Origin: Actinoplanes lutulentus
GTDB taxonomy: Bacteria; Actinomycetota; Actinomycetes; Mycobacteriales; Micromonosporaceae
Assembly (NCBI RefSeq): GCF_003259845.1
Contig: NZ_QLMJ01000015.1
Span: 124,001 to 188,000 of the forward strand
DNA: 64,000 bases
Reading direction: 5' to 3'
Part shown: piece after piece, positions 54,721 through 63,967 of the stretch
How the letters are laid out: each line of letters begins with the position of its first letter
Numbering within the stretch: the stretch's first letter is position 1
Notes under the pieces: model-generated
What the model saw: the letters and a program-made list of their open reading frames with translations, nothing else
Database searches by the model: none
Told to the model about the DNA's origin: nothing
Position numbers and translations under genes: made by a program

Positions 54721-55698
54721 GTGATGACTTCGCTGAGCACGCCGCCGTTGTTCGACGCCCTGTCCGACGCTGAGAACGTTCTGATCTCCGGGGCGGGCGG
54801 TGGTTTCGACGTCTACGCCGGCCTGCCGCTCGCCCTGGCCCTCCAGGATCGCGGCGCCACCGTTCACCTGGCGAACCTGTCCTTCACCCCGCTGGAACTG
54901 ATCGCCCTGGAAGCCTGGGCCGCCCCGGACCTGGCCTTGATCCGCCCGGACACCGCCGGCTCCGACGACTATTTCCCCGAGCGGACCCTCGCCCGCTGGC
55001 TGGCAGCCAACGCAGCCAACGCAGCCAACGGCCTTCGGGCCGAGGTCTACGCCTTCCCCAAGACCGGTGTGCAACCGCTGCGGGCGGCGTACCAGTACCT
55101 GGTCGACAGCCTCGGGATCGACGCGATCGTGCTGGTCGACGGCGGCACCGACATCCTCATGCGCGGCGACGAGGCCGGGCTGGGCACACCGGTCGAGGAC
55201 GTCACCAGCCTCGCCGCGGTGGCCGGCCTCGACGTCGGGGTCAAGCTGGTGACCTGTCTCGGGTTCGGGATCGACGCGTTCCACGGTGTCGTGCACAGCC
55301 AGGTGCTGGAGAACCTCGCCGCCCTCGACCGGGACGGCGCCTACCTGGGCGCGCTGTCGATCCCCAGCACCAGCCGGGAGGCGGCGCTCTACCGGGCCGC
55401 GGTGGCGGACGCGCAGGCCGCGACCCCGCTGCGGCCCAGCATCGTGAACGGGCAGATCGCCGCGGCCGTGGGTGGCGAGTTCGGGGACGTGCAGTTCACC
55501 CGGCGTACCCAAGGCAGTGCTCTGTTCGTCAATCCGCTGATGGCGGTCTATTTCACGGTCGGGCTGGACGCGCTCGCCGCCCGCTGCCTGTACCTGGACC
55601 GCATCGAGAACACCCTCGGCATGCGCCAGGTCGCCTCCCGGATCAGCACGTTCCGGGACGAGATCGCCACCCGCATACCGCAGGCATTCCCGCACTGA
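54721..55698 (+). CDS. DUF1152 domain protein
   Basis: 325 residues. VLISGAGGGFDVYAGLPLAL (20-39), IDAIVLVDGGTDILMRGDEA and SIVNGQIAAAVGGEFGDVQF are the DUF1152 blocks; the glycine-rich first motif suggests a nucleotide-binding Rossmann-like fold. Function unknown. A GTG-ATG pair offers two starts three bases apart. Near residue 97 a 9-base repeat (GCAGCCAAC, three times, 55005-55031) encodes AANAANAAN. Confidence 0.85.
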   Translation: MMTSLSTPPLFDALSDAENVLISGAGGGFDVYAGLPLALALQDRGATVHLANLSFTPLELIALEAWAAPDLALIRPDTAGSDDYFPERTLARWLAANAANAANGLRAEVYAFPKTGVQPLRAAYQYLVDSLGIDAIVLVDGGTDILMRGDEAGLGTPVEDVTSLAAVAGLDVGVKLVTCLGFGIDAFHGVVHSQVLENLAALDRDGAYLGALSIPSTSREAALYRAAVADAQAATPLRPSIVNGQIAAAVGGEFGDVQFTRRTQGSALFVNPLMAVYFTVGLDALAARCLYLDRIENTLGMRQVASRISTFRDEIATRIPQAFPH

Positions 55699-55835
55699 AG
55701 AACGCGCCGAAAGAACCCACTGAAACGGCGCACTGATCGGCTCCCGGATCGCTACCCGGCTTTCGTGCCAGGCGGCGACCCCCGCGCCGATGGTTGCGGT
55801 TGCCTGCCCTGACCCGCGACGAAGGACCGAGGACC

Positions 55836-56981
55836 ATGACGGCACTGCAATCTGTCGACACGCCGTTCCTGGCTGCCGAGCGTTACCGCGCCGCCCTCGC
55901 CGAGGTGCCCGAGGTTCTCGAACTCGCCGCCGAAGCCTGTCAGGCCCCGATGGCCGCGCTCAAGGTCATCGGTGGGGGCAGCGCGCACTACGCCGCCACG
56001 CTGGGTATCCGTACCCGGGTCGACATCCCGCACAGCATGTCGCTGTGCGAGATCGTGTCCAGCGCCGACCGGCCGATGATCGTGGACGACGCCACCCTGC
56101 ACCCGCGGCTGTCCTCGCACCCGCTCGTGGCCGGGTCGGAGCACGTACGGTTCGTCGGCGCGGCCCCGCTGCACCACAACGGGCAGATCGTCGGCGCACT
56201 GTGTGTCTTCGACGACGCGCCGCGCGGGCGTGACCCGGAGGCGACGAGCCGGCTGCTGTCCCGGATCGCCCGCCGCGTCGACGCCGAGACCGGGCTGCGG
56301 CACACGCTGACCCACCAGGCGTTCCCGCTCGCCGTGGACAACGACGACATCGTGTCGGCGATCTCGCACGAGATCCGCACCCCGCTCGCCAACATCCAGG
56401 GCAGCCTGGAACTGCTCACCGCCACCCCGGGGGCGATCGCGCCCGGGTTCGCCCGCCGCATCGACGCGATCAACCGGAACGCGGCCCGCCTCTGCCGTAC
56501 GGTGGACAGCCTGCTGCGCGCCGTCGACCACCAGTCGCAGGAGCCGATCGGCGAACCGCGCGTGTTCGACCTGCGGACCATGCTGACGGCGGTCCACGAC
56601 GAACGGCTGCGCCTGGACCTGCCGGACGCGCCGGTCTGGGTCACCGCCGACCCGTGCCTGCTGGAGGTCGCGATCGGTCACCTGCTCACCAACGCGCTCT
56701 GCTTCGGCGGCCCGGACCAGCCCGTCGAGGTGACCCTCACCGACTTTCCGCGGCCCACGCTGGTCATCCGCGACCACGGTCCGGGTATGCCGGAATCCGA
56801 GCTGCAGCTCGCCGGGGTCCCGTTCGCCCGCGGCGACCTGGCGATCCGCGACCAGATGCCCGGCCTCGGCCTCGGCCTGTCGATCAGCCGCCGGATCCTG
56901 GAGGCCCAGGGCGGCGTCCTGCACCTGGACAGCGTCGCCGGCGAGGGCGTCACCGCCCGCATCATGCTGTCGGGGGCCTGA
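55836..56981 (+). CDS. orphan GAF-domain sensor histidine kinase
   Basis: 381 residues, soluble. GAF domain (about 20-155: MSLCEIVSSADRPMIVDDAT, VRFVGAAPLHHNGQIVGALC), then the H-box SAISHEIRTPLANIQGSLEL (phosphorylated His about 187), N-box HLLTNALCFGG, and ATP-lid motifs RDHGPGMP and GLGLGLSISRRILEAQGG. ATG with GAAGGA upstream. No response regulator is adjacent, so its partner lies elsewhere. Confidence 0.9.
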   Translation: MTALQSVDTPFLAAERYRAALAEVPEVLELAAEACQAPMAALKVIGGGSAHYAATLGIRTRVDIPHSMSLCEIVSSADRPMIVDDATLHPRLSSHPLVAGSEHVRFVGAAPLHHNGQIVGALCVFDDAPRGRDPEATSRLLSRIARRVDAETGLRHTLTHQAFPLAVDNDDIVSAISHEIRTPLANIQGSLELLTATPGAIAPGFARRIDAINRNAARLCRTVDSLLRAVDHQSQEPIGEPRVFDLRTMLTAVHDERLRLDLPDAPVWVTADPCLLEVAIGHLLTNALCFGGPDQPVEVTLTDFPRPTLVIRDHGPGMPESELQLAGVPFARGDLAIRDQMPGLGLGLSISRRILEAQGGVLHLDSVAGEGVTARIMLSGA

Positions 56982-57034
56982 CACGAGACGAACGCGGGAC
57001 ATCGAAACTGGCCGCGGTCCCCTACTGTCACAGC

Positions 57035-57790
57035 GTGATGGTCGTCGCCATGGTGGCGTTCTGTGCGGGCGGCATCCTGGTGGGTGGCGCGGTCATCTTC
57101 CTGCTGCTCATGCTCGGCGACCTCCGAGCGTTGTGGACGCTGCGCCGCACCCCGGTCGCCCCGCTCGGCACCGCCCGGGGCCGGGTCGCCTGTGAGGGCA
57201 GCATCGAGTACGGCCCGGACGGCCCGCAGATCGCCCCGGCCAGCGGCGAGGACTGCGCGTGGTACCGCGTGACGCTGGTCCGCGAACCCAGCCGCGCGTC
57301 CTCCGACGACAGCCACGACGTGCTCCTCGAGATCACGTCACCGTCACCGCCGTGCCTCGCTGACCCGTCGGGACGCGTACCCATCGATCCTCGCCTGCTG
57401 GACCAGGGACGCACCCTGCACGCTCCGGCGCAGAGTGAGCCAGGCGCCCTGATCACCACAGATCTGGAACACCGCGTCGACCATCCGGTGCGCATGCCGC
57501 ACATCGTCCCGCCCGACGTCGTGCGCGACCTGCGCCCCAGCGAACGCCTCCGCCTCACCGAGGTCCGCGTCCCGAGCGGCGTGCCGGTGTTCGCCCTGGG
57601 CCGCATCACCGCGGCCGGCCTCACACCGAGCCTGGCCGGCCTGTCACTGCTCACCACGGACACCCGCGCGCAGGTGATCACCACCCGCCGCGAGTCGATC
57701 GGCATGGGCGGCACGCTGGTGATCTGGTTCGGCCTCGCGGGCCTCATCCTCGCCACCGGCTCCGCCGCCTGGCTCCTCACCACGGCCTGA
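57035..57790 (+). CDS. GIDE-like membrane protein
   Basis: 251 residues with a membrane helix at each end (FCAGGILVGGAVIFLLLMLG and LVIWFGLAGLILATGSAAWL). Between lies an acidic cytoplasmic or extracytoplasmic domain with GRVACEGSIEYGPDGPQIAP and GEDCAWYRVTLVRE, the pattern of the GIDE domain known from E3 ligases such as MUL1; no RING finger is present. GTG at 57035 (with ATG next) lies 6 bases after TACTGT, a leaderless start. Function unknown. Confidence 0.65.
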   Translation: MMVVAMVAFCAGGILVGGAVIFLLLMLGDLRALWTLRRTPVAPLGTARGRVACEGSIEYGPDGPQIAPASGEDCAWYRVTLVREPSRASSDDSHDVLLEITSPSPPCLADPSGRVPIDPRLLDQGRTLHAPAQSEPGALITTDLEHRVDHPVRMPHIVPPDVVRDLRPSERLRLTEVRVPSGVPVFALGRITAAGLTPSLAGLSLLTTDTRAQVITTRRESIGMGGTLVIWFGLAGLILATGSAAWLLTTA

Positions 57791-57845
57791 GCGGTTCGCT
57801 CACCCTCCATTCTCGGGTACGCCCTCAGAGCCGCGTGGGTACGCC

Positions 57846-60800
57846 CTAAGCCCCGCCACGTCGCCACAAGGGTTCACCCTCCTCCACCGCATCGAGCCAG
57901 GCTTGAGCATCGGTATCACCGGCGTCGGCGTTCCTTCGCATGAGAGCGGTCGCCTCGTCGAGCCGGCCCTGCTGCCCGAGCAGATTGGCGAGCGGCCAGA
58001 GCAGCCCTCCGTTGTCGGCAACCTTCGCCTGCAGCAGTGCCACCGCCTCGTCGGCGCGGCCCGCGGCGACCATCTGATCGATCCGCCAGGATTCCGCGTC
58101 CGAGTCGCCGGCATCGGCCAGGGTGTTGATGTCGTCGTCCCGGCCCGCCCGGGCCAGCAGATCCACCAGGTCCCGGCCGCGGAGGAGGGTGATCGCCTCA
58201 TCGACGCGACCACGATCGAACAGCTCTCGTGTCACCGTCTGCCGGTCGCGGGCGTCCTCCGGGAACTCGCGCACCACCTGGACCGCCTCGTCCAGCTGCC
58301 CCTGCCGGACCAGCAGCGCCACCAGCCGGTCGACAGTGTTGCGCCGGCCGGTGGCGACCCGGGATCGCAGGAACGTGATCGCGTCGCCGGCACGGGAACC
58401 GGCGACAAGCCGGTCAACGAGATCGTCGACCACATGCGCGGGTACCACGTCCGGCTGGTCGTTCATCACCGCCAGCGCCTCATCGATCCGATCGGCGTCG
58501 ATCAGCAGCTCCGCCAGGTCGGCGGCGGCGCGCTCGCCGGGCTCCTTCCGCAGCACCGCGACCGCCGCATCGGTGTCACCCTGGCGCGAGAGCACGTGGG
58601 CGAGCCATCGACCAGCGCCTTTCGCTCCGCGGCTGTATGCCGCCCGCACACGCCGGAGCGCGGCGTCCTGATGTCCGTATTCCAGCAGCAACGAGTTGAG
58701 CTTCTGGGAGCCGTGGTCCGCCTGCCGTCCCAGGGCAGCGAGCCACGCCTCGGCGTCCGCGGTCCGGCCCGCTGCGACCAGGTGGGTCAGGAACGCGTTG
58801 ATGCTGAAGATCTCGCCGGTCTCCGCGATGGCCCTCAGGTCGTCGAAGCGGCCGCTGCTGACCAGCCGCTCGACAAGAGGCATGTCGGCATCGCCACGGC
58901 TGATCGCGCGGCTGACAGCTTCGTCCAGTTCGCCGGCTCCGGTGAGGTGCCGCATCAGCGTCCGCTCGGCGGCCTTGTCACCGCCGTCGGCGCGGGATCG
59001 CAGCTCGTCGATCCTGCCGTGCTCGGCGAGGAGCCGGGCCAGGTGCTCGCGGTCGCTTCGCGCCGACTTCCGCTTGTCCGCGCCGGCCTCCCGCAGAATC
59101 TCGAGTGCCTGGTCGAGGCGCCCTTGCTCGGCCCAGAGGTCAGCCAGCTGGTTCGCCACGTAACGGTCGCCACCGTCCCAGCGCCGGCGCAGGACGTCGA
59201 TCACCTCTTCGGTACGCCCGAGCGTGGTCAGCATGGCGGTCAGGCGCCCGGCAGCGGACTCGTCGCCGCGTTCCCAGCGATCGCGGGTGTCCTCGACGGC
59301 CTGTTCAAGGGCGAGATGGTCCTGAAGCAACACGTGCCGGAACTGGTAGGTGGTACCGGCCCGCCGGAGCACCGCTCGCCCCCGGTGAGCGTCGTCGAGA
59401 AAGCGACCCAGCCTCAACGGCAGCCGACCGGCGAGCACGAGACGCAGCTGGGTGAGCCGGAACTGCAGCCGCCGCCATCCACCAGATGCCACCGCCGCGG
59501 TGGTCCCGTAGACGACGACAGTGGTCACGACACCGGCTCTGTCCTGCCTCGTCAGCAATGCGAAAGCAACACCGAACGTGGTTTTCGTGAGTGCGCTGAG
59601 CCCGATTGCCAGCCAGCTCATCGACCCGTATGTCAGGCGGCGGAGCATCAGGTCGAGCTCGTTCCGGAGTAGCCCCTTCATCGAGCTCAACAGCACCTGG
59701 AACAGCAGCACGCCCAGCGTCGCCACGAGAACGTAGTCCAGGTCCCGGAGGAGAAAGCCCGTCGCGAGGCCACAGGCCACCACCGTCGTGGGAAGAAACG
59801 TGGACCTTCTGAACCACCAGCGTGACCACCGATGTGCTCGTGACGTCTCCACCGCCGCCACCCCGAGGACGCCCCAGGCGATCCCCGTGGTGAGCACCAG
59901 CGTCACCAGCACCACGTCGGCCAGGCGGCCGATCGCAGCACCGGCCGGCGCCGCGCAGCCCACGATGAGAAGCATTCCGGCAAGCACCGTGCCGGCCCGG
60001 GCAACCCGAGGGTGACGAGCGAGCAGGTCCGGTTGGATCTCGAGCCAGTGCAGGTCCCGGGTACCTCGCTCGTACAGGTGGTAGGCGATCGTGGACAACC
60101 ACCGCCGTGCCTTGGCCGGTAGCTCGCCGCCCTTCGGCTCCTCGTATGCGGCTGTCACGAACACGTCCATGAGCCGCCGGGATACCGCCTCCTGCCTGGT
60201 GAATCCGAGCAGCTCACTGGGCTGATGCGGATCGGCGCGATAGGCGCTGCGGGCCAGCGCGATCATCAGCGGACTGGTCAAGGTCCGTGAGACCGGGGCA
60301 TCGGGGTCCGAGCGCATCTTCTCGAAGACCGGTTCCCACAGCGCCCGGCGCATCTCCGGGTAGGACAGGTACGCCATCGCCATCGGCGCCTCGACCGGCT
60401 CGATCTCCACCACGGCGGCGCTGGTCAGGATGGTGCCGCCGGAGCGCACGGCGTCCTCGTACTCGGCTGCCCGGCTCGTGACGACGAGCTGGTGGCCGTG
60501 CAGGCCGTAGGCCTCCAGCTGGCGGACCGCCTCGCCGCGCTCACCGGCGGGCAGCTCGTCCAGGCCGTCGAGGACCGGCAGGATGCGCCGGTGCTCGAAC
60601 AACCAGCGCGCGGCACGGTCCGGATCGCCGGCGTCGGCCAGGACCTTTCGGTACGCGTCAGCAAGCCGCCGTGCCAGGAACCCCTCCAATGAGGCGGAGC
60701 GTGCCCGCCACTCGTTCACGGCGATCAGGACCGGCACCGGCTGGCCGTCCTCGGGTTTCTCCAGCATGCCCAGGGCCAGGAGCATGGCGAGCACGCTCTT

Positions 60801-61364
60801 GCCCGCGCCGGGGTCCCCGAGGATCACCATCTGGCGATTCGGCAGGTCGCGGAACCGGGTGACGATGCCGGCGGCGTCGCCGTCCAGGATCAGGGGCAGG
60901 CCGGCGCCGGCTGTGCCGTCGCCGAGGACCGCGTCCCAGCCCGCTGCCGGGCGGCCCGTCGCCGACCAGCGGACCATGATCGGGGCCGGGTTGCGGGCCT
61001 GGCGGTAGACCAGTTCGGCGCGCAGGGTGTTGTGGATGGCTGCGGCGAGTTCGGCGGTCAGCCCGGTGGCGTCGTTGACCGTGCTGCGGGACCGGGCGAG
61101 CTTCTCGACCAGGACGATGACGACGCCGAGCACACCCACCGGCAGGGCGGCGATGTTGGCCCACCCGGTCCACCTGTCGAAAGCCTCCTTGGCCGCGGCC
61201 AGGCCGGCCGGGTCGGCGTCCGGCCCGGACAGACGCGCCACGGCCAGGTCGGCTGCCAGGGCCTGCAGCAGGAAGACCACGCTGCCGATGGACACGGCGA
61301 CGATGAACAAGATCCACCCGAGCCGTCTCGCACGCCGCCACCAACGCCACACACAGCGCATCAT
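57846..61364 (-). CDS. membrane NACHT-domain STAND NTPase with C-terminal helical repeats
   Basis: 1172 residues. Two N-terminal membrane helices (about 14-38, 70-88) precede the NACHT ATPase: Walker A GDPGAGKS (183-190), Walker B ILPVLDGLDELP (261-272), and LVVTSRAAEYE (sensor, about 293-303). A central hydrophobic block (about 455-635) holds several more helices. Residues ~690-1165 are TPR-like helical repeats of about 34 residues (ANQLADLWAEQGRLDQALEI, LADLLIDADRIDEALAVM-like units). STAND NTPases oligomerise on ligand binding to the repeats; bacterial NACHT proteins include antiphage systems. No separate effector domain is seen, so membrane perturbation or signalling are possibilities. 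ATG start lacks a strong ribosome-binding site. Confidence 0.85.
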   Translation of the reverse strand: MMRCVWRWWRRARRLGWILFIVAVSIGSVVFLLQALAADLAVARLSGPDADPAGLAAAKEAFDRWTGWANIAALPVGVLGVVIVLVEKLARSRSTVNDATGLTAELAAAIHNTLRAELVYRQARNPAPIMVRWSATGRPAAGWDAVLGDGTAGAGLPLILDGDAAGIVTRFRDLPNRQMVILGDPGAGKSVLAMLLALGMLEKPEDGQPVPVLIAVNEWRARSASLEGFLARRLADAYRKVLADAGDPDRAARWLFEHRRILPVLDGLDELPAGERGEAVRQLEAYGLHGHQLVVTSRAAEYEDAVRSGGTILTSAAVVEIEPVEAPMAMAYLSYPEMRRALWEPVFEKMRSDPDAPVSRTLTSPLMIALARSAYRADPHQPSELLGFTRQEAVSRRLMDVFVTAAYEEPKGGELPAKARRWLSTIAYHLYERGTRDLHWLEIQPDLLARHPRVARAGTVLAGMLLIVGCAAPAGAAIGRLADVVLVTLVLTTGIAWGVLGVAAVETSRAHRWSRWWFRRSTFLPTTVVACGLATGFLLRDLDYVLVATLGVLLFQVLLSSMKGLLRNELDLMLRRLTYGSMSWLAIGLSALTKTTFGVAFALLTRQDRAGVVTTVVVYGTTAAVASGGWRRLQFRLTQLRLVLAGRLPLRLGRFLDDAHRGRAVLRRAGTTYQFRHVLLQDHLALEQAVEDTRDRWERGDESAAGRLTAMLTTLGRTEEVIDVLRRRWDGGDRYVANQLADLWAEQGRLDQALEILREAGADKRKSARSDREHLARLLAEHGRIDELRSRADGGDKAAERTLMRHLTGAGELDEAVSRAISRGDADMPLVERLVSSGRFDDLRAIAETGEIFSINAFLTHLVAAGRTADAEAWLAALGRQADHGSQKLNSLLLEYGHQDAALRRVRAAYSRGAKGAGRWLAHVLSRQGDTDAAVAVLRKEPGERAAADLAELLIDADRIDEALAVMNDQPDVVPAHVVDDLVDRLVAGSRAGDAITFLRSRVATGRRNTVDRLVALLVRQGQLDEAVQVVREFPEDARDRQTVTRELFDRGRVDEAITLLRGRDLVDLLARAGRDDDINTLADAGDSDAESWRIDQMVAAGRADEAVALLQAKVADNGGLLWPLANLLGQQGRLDEATALMRRNADAGDTDAQAWLDAVEEGEPLWRRGGA

Positions 61365-61401
61365 GGCCGATACCGGCCGGTTCGGCGTCCGCCGAACGGG
61401 T

Positions 61402-62523
61402 TTACTGGTTCTGCCGCTCGATGGCTCGCCGGACGAGGGTGCGGATGCCGGGCAGCGTGATCGCTCGCATCGTCACCTCGCTGAGCCACACGTGGAAGCG
61501 GGTCGGTGGTGCGAATTGGAGCATGCCGCGCTGGGCGGCCGCCTGGCGTTTCACGACGGTCGGGCGCAGAGTGGCCTCCCATGCGGTGAGGGCTTCCGGA
61601 ATGGTGTCGTGGCGCTGGAGTGCGTCGCCGAGCTGGTCGGCGCCGGCCAGGGCGAGGGCCGCGCCGTGGCCGGCGAAGAGGGTCACGCACCAGGCGGCGT
61701 CGCCGATGAGGACCACGCGGCCGTTGCTCCATCGCGGCATGACGACCTGGCTGACCTTGTCGAAGTAGACGTCGTCGGGAATGCCCTTCTCTGGCCACGC
61801 GAAGGCGACGTCCCCGAAGGACGATCGCAGCGCCTCGGCCGGCCCCATCGCCAGTTCGGCGCCCGGGTCGGCGCAGCGATAGGTGAAGAACGCCGACGAC
61901 CGTTCCGGTCCGAGGTTCACGGTCGCGGCCGTCCGGCCCGGGCCGATGTAGGTGGTCGCGGAACCCTCCGGCGCGTCCTTCAACCCAAAGGCGGCCACTA
62001 CGTACGGGAAATCGACCCGGAAATCGTCGCCGAACACCGCCGTCCGGGTCTGCGAGTGCACCCCGTCCGCTCCCACGACCAGGTCGGCGTCCTCGGTGGT
62101 GCCGTCGGAGAGCTCTACGCGTACGAGATCGGGGTTTTGATCGATGGTTTTGACTGTTGTCGCGAAGCGGAACTCGGTGTTCACGGCGTCGAACAGGGCC
62201 GCTTCGAGGTCGCCGCGGAAAACGGTGAGCAGGCGCGGGCCGACCGCGGCCTCGGCGACGGCGGCCGGGACCGTGAATTTGGGACGGCCATCGGCGTGGA
62301 CGAGCACGGTGGTGAAAACGCCGACCGCTTTTGATCGCAGCGCCGGCAGTAGGCCGAGCGTGTCGGCGGCGTCGTAACCGGGCCCGAGCAGATTGACCAT
62401 GTACCCGCTGCTGCGCCGGGCCGGGGCGCGCTCCACGACGAGGGTCCGCCAGCCGTCACGCTGGAGCCGCAAGGCTGTGGCCAGGCCGGATATCCCCGCT
62501 CCGATGATCAATGCGCGCTTCAT
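61402..62523 (-). CDS. FAD-dependent monooxygenase
   Basis: 373 residues of the class A aromatic hydroxylase/TetX-like group: ALIIGAGISGLATALRLQRD (4-23, GxGxxG), LVVGADGVHSQTR (DG motif, about 152-164) and RVVLIGDAAWCVTLFAGHGA (GD motif, about 272-291). ATG at 62523 has GGGAGAG 8 bases upstream. Divergent from a TetR gene across a double operator, so it is probably an inducible detoxifying or catabolic enzyme. Substrate unknown. Confidence 0.9.
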   Translation of the reverse strand: MKRALIIGAGISGLATALRLQRDGWRTLVVERAPARRSSGYMVNLLGPGYDAADTLGLLPALRSKAVGVFTTVLVHADGRPKFTVPAAVAEAAVGPRLLTVFRGDLEAALFDAVNTEFRFATTVKTIDQNPDLVRVELSDGTTEDADLVVGADGVHSQTRTAVFGDDFRVDFPYVVAAFGLKDAPEGSATTYIGPGRTAATVNLGPERSSAFFTYRCADPGAELAMGPAEALRSSFGDVAFAWPEKGIPDDVYFDKVSQVVMPRWSNGRVVLIGDAAWCVTLFAGHGAALALAGADQLGDALQRHDTIPEALTAWEATLRPTVVKRQAAAQRGMLQFAPPTRFHVWLSEVTMRAITLPGIRTLVRRAIERQNQ

Positions 62524-62543
62524 GGTGGCACTCTCCCTAGGTA

Positions 62544-62600
62544 TGAGCATTTGCTCAAACCACTATGAGCGTTTGCTCATCCCGGCGCAACGCCTAGGAT
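62544..62600. promoter_or_regulatory. double TetR operator and leaderless promoter
   Basis: TGAGC-ATTT-GCTCA (62544-62557) and TGAGC-GTTT-GCTCA (62566-62579) are two perfect inverted repeats 22 bases apart, on the same helix face. The second covers TTGCTC (62573-62578), which with TAGGAT (62595-62600, 16-base spacer) forms the tetR promoter ending 6 bases before its ATG. TetR should repress both itself and the monooxygenase. Confidence 0.8.
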
Positions 62601-62606
62601 CGGGGT

Positions 62607-63173
62607 ATGCCACGCGGAGTCGCCGTCCCTGAGCCACGGCAGCATCTGTTCGCCGCGCTGGAGCGCGTGATCGCCGCCGAGGGTCCGCTGACCAGCCGTG
62701 CCGTGACGCACGAGGCCGGGGTCGCGACCGGGCTGCTTTTCACGCACTTCCGCAATTTCGACAATTTCCTCGCCGGCTACGGGGTGGATCGCAGCTTTCA
62801 GATCGCTGACGCACTCAGCGGGCTGCCGGGGCGGTTCGGGCGCGGGACCGTGGCGGGCAATCTCGCCGAGGCGGTGCTCGGACTGCCGTCGCCGGCGGTG
62901 CGGACGCTGGTCCGGCTGACCGCTTTTCATCCTTCGCTGATCGCGGAGATCGAGGGGGTGCTCGGTGCGGGGAGCGCCGGGGTGCGAGCGGTCGAGCGGG
63001 TGACCGCGGACTATCTCGCGGCCGAGCAGCAGCTGGGCCGGGTTCCGGCCGGTGCAGACACCGCCGCGCTGGCGTTGGCCGTGGCGGCGGTGGTGGCGTT
63101 CACCGACGAGCCCGGCCTGATCGGCCGGGCTGTCGCGGCGTTGATTCCGGTTGTCGCGGTCAGATCCGGGTGA
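62607..63173 (+). CDS. TetR-family repressor of the divergent monooxygenase
   Basis: 188 residues. Helix-turn-helix at about 12-58 (HLFAALERVIAAEGPLTSRA, HEAGVATGLLFTHFRNFDNF), then an all-helical ligand domain. The ATG is 6 bases after TAGGAT, so the mRNA is leaderless. The two operator palindromes upstream support autoregulation. Confidence 0.9.
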   Translation: MPRGVAVPEPRQHLFAALERVIAAEGPLTSRAVTHEAGVATGLLFTHFRNFDNFLAGYGVDRSFQIADALSGLPGRFGRGTVAGNLAEAVLGLPSPAVRTLVRLTAFHPSLIAEIEGVLGAGSAGVRAVERVTADYLAAEQQLGRVPAGADTAALALAVAAVVAFTDEPGLIGRAVAALIPVVAVRSG

Positions 63174-63193
63174 GAGTTTTCCTGCTGTCTCGG

Positions 63194-63967
63194 TCAGCTC
63201 CGGGGGAACAGTGCGTTGAGGTCGGGGTAACTCGCCGCGCCGTCGAGCGAGTCGAACGTGCCCTTGGTCAGCGCCTCCTGCGCGGCGCGCTCGACCAGGC
63301 CGTAAGCCGCCTGCGCGATCGACGAGCCGAGGCTCACCCGCCGGACGCCGGCGTCGGCCAGTTCGGCGATCGAGGGGCTGCCCGGGCCGGCCATCGCGTT
63401 GACCGGCAGTGGGGAGGCGGCGGTCAGGGCGCGCAACGCCGCCAGATCCAGCAGGCCCGGGACGAACAGGCAGTCCGCGCCGGCCTCGGCATAGGCGGCG
63501 GCTCGCGCCAGGACTTCGTCCAGCGCTCCACTGCCGAACAAGAACACGTCGGTACGCGCATTGATCACGAAACCGGAGTCGCCGGCTGCCTGACGGGCGG
63601 TTCGGATCAGTGTGGCCTGCTCGTCGATCGGGCGTACCGCGTCCTCGATGTTCGCGCCCACCGCACCCGCGGCGATCGTCGCACGGACGGCGGCGGCGAC
63701 ATCCCCGTAGCCACTCTCTATGTCGGCGGTGACCGGCACGTCGACGGCCGCGCTGATCCGGCGAACCGCCGTCAGCATCTCGTCGAGAGTCAGCCCTTCG
63801 CCGTCCGGGCGGCCCAGCGACCAGGCCACGCCGGCGCTGGTGGTGGCGACGGCTTGCGCGCCCGCGCGGACGACGAGGGCGGCGCTGGCCGCGTCCCAGG
63901 CGTTCGGCAGCACCAGAACGTCGCCTCGCTGGTGCAGTTCCCGGAGGATGCTCGCCTTGTCAGTCAT
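63194..63967 (-). CDS. isocitrate lyase / PEP mutase family enzyme
   Basis: 257-residue TIM-barrel enzyme of the ICL/PEPM superfamily. VLPNAWDAASAALVVRAGAQ (19-38), VPVTADIESGYGD (Mg-binding, about 78-90), GANIEDA and FVINARTDVF are the standard metal and substrate blocks. The KKCGH loop of true isocitrate lyases is absent, so it is more like the phosphonomutase/oxaloacetate-hydrolase branch. Substrate unknown. ATG at 63967 is close to the right edge; the gene is complete. Confidence 0.9.
   Translation of the reverse strand: MTDKASILRELHQRGDVLVLPNAWDAASAALVVRAGAQAVATTSAGVAWSLGRPDGEGLTLDEMLTAVRRISAAVDVPVTADIESGYGDVAAAVRATIAAGAVGANIEDAVRPIDEQATLIRTARQAAGDSGFVINARTDVFLFGSGALDEVLARAAAYAEAGADCLFVPGLLDLAALRALTAASPLPVNAMAGPGSPSIAELADAGVRRVSLGSSIAQAAYGLVERAAQEALTKGTFDSLDGAASYPDLNALFPRS

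Noticed and set aside
54361..55845. 494-codon minus-strand frame opposite DUF1152
   Set aside because: Shadow frame; DUF1152 blocks on the plus strand are clear.
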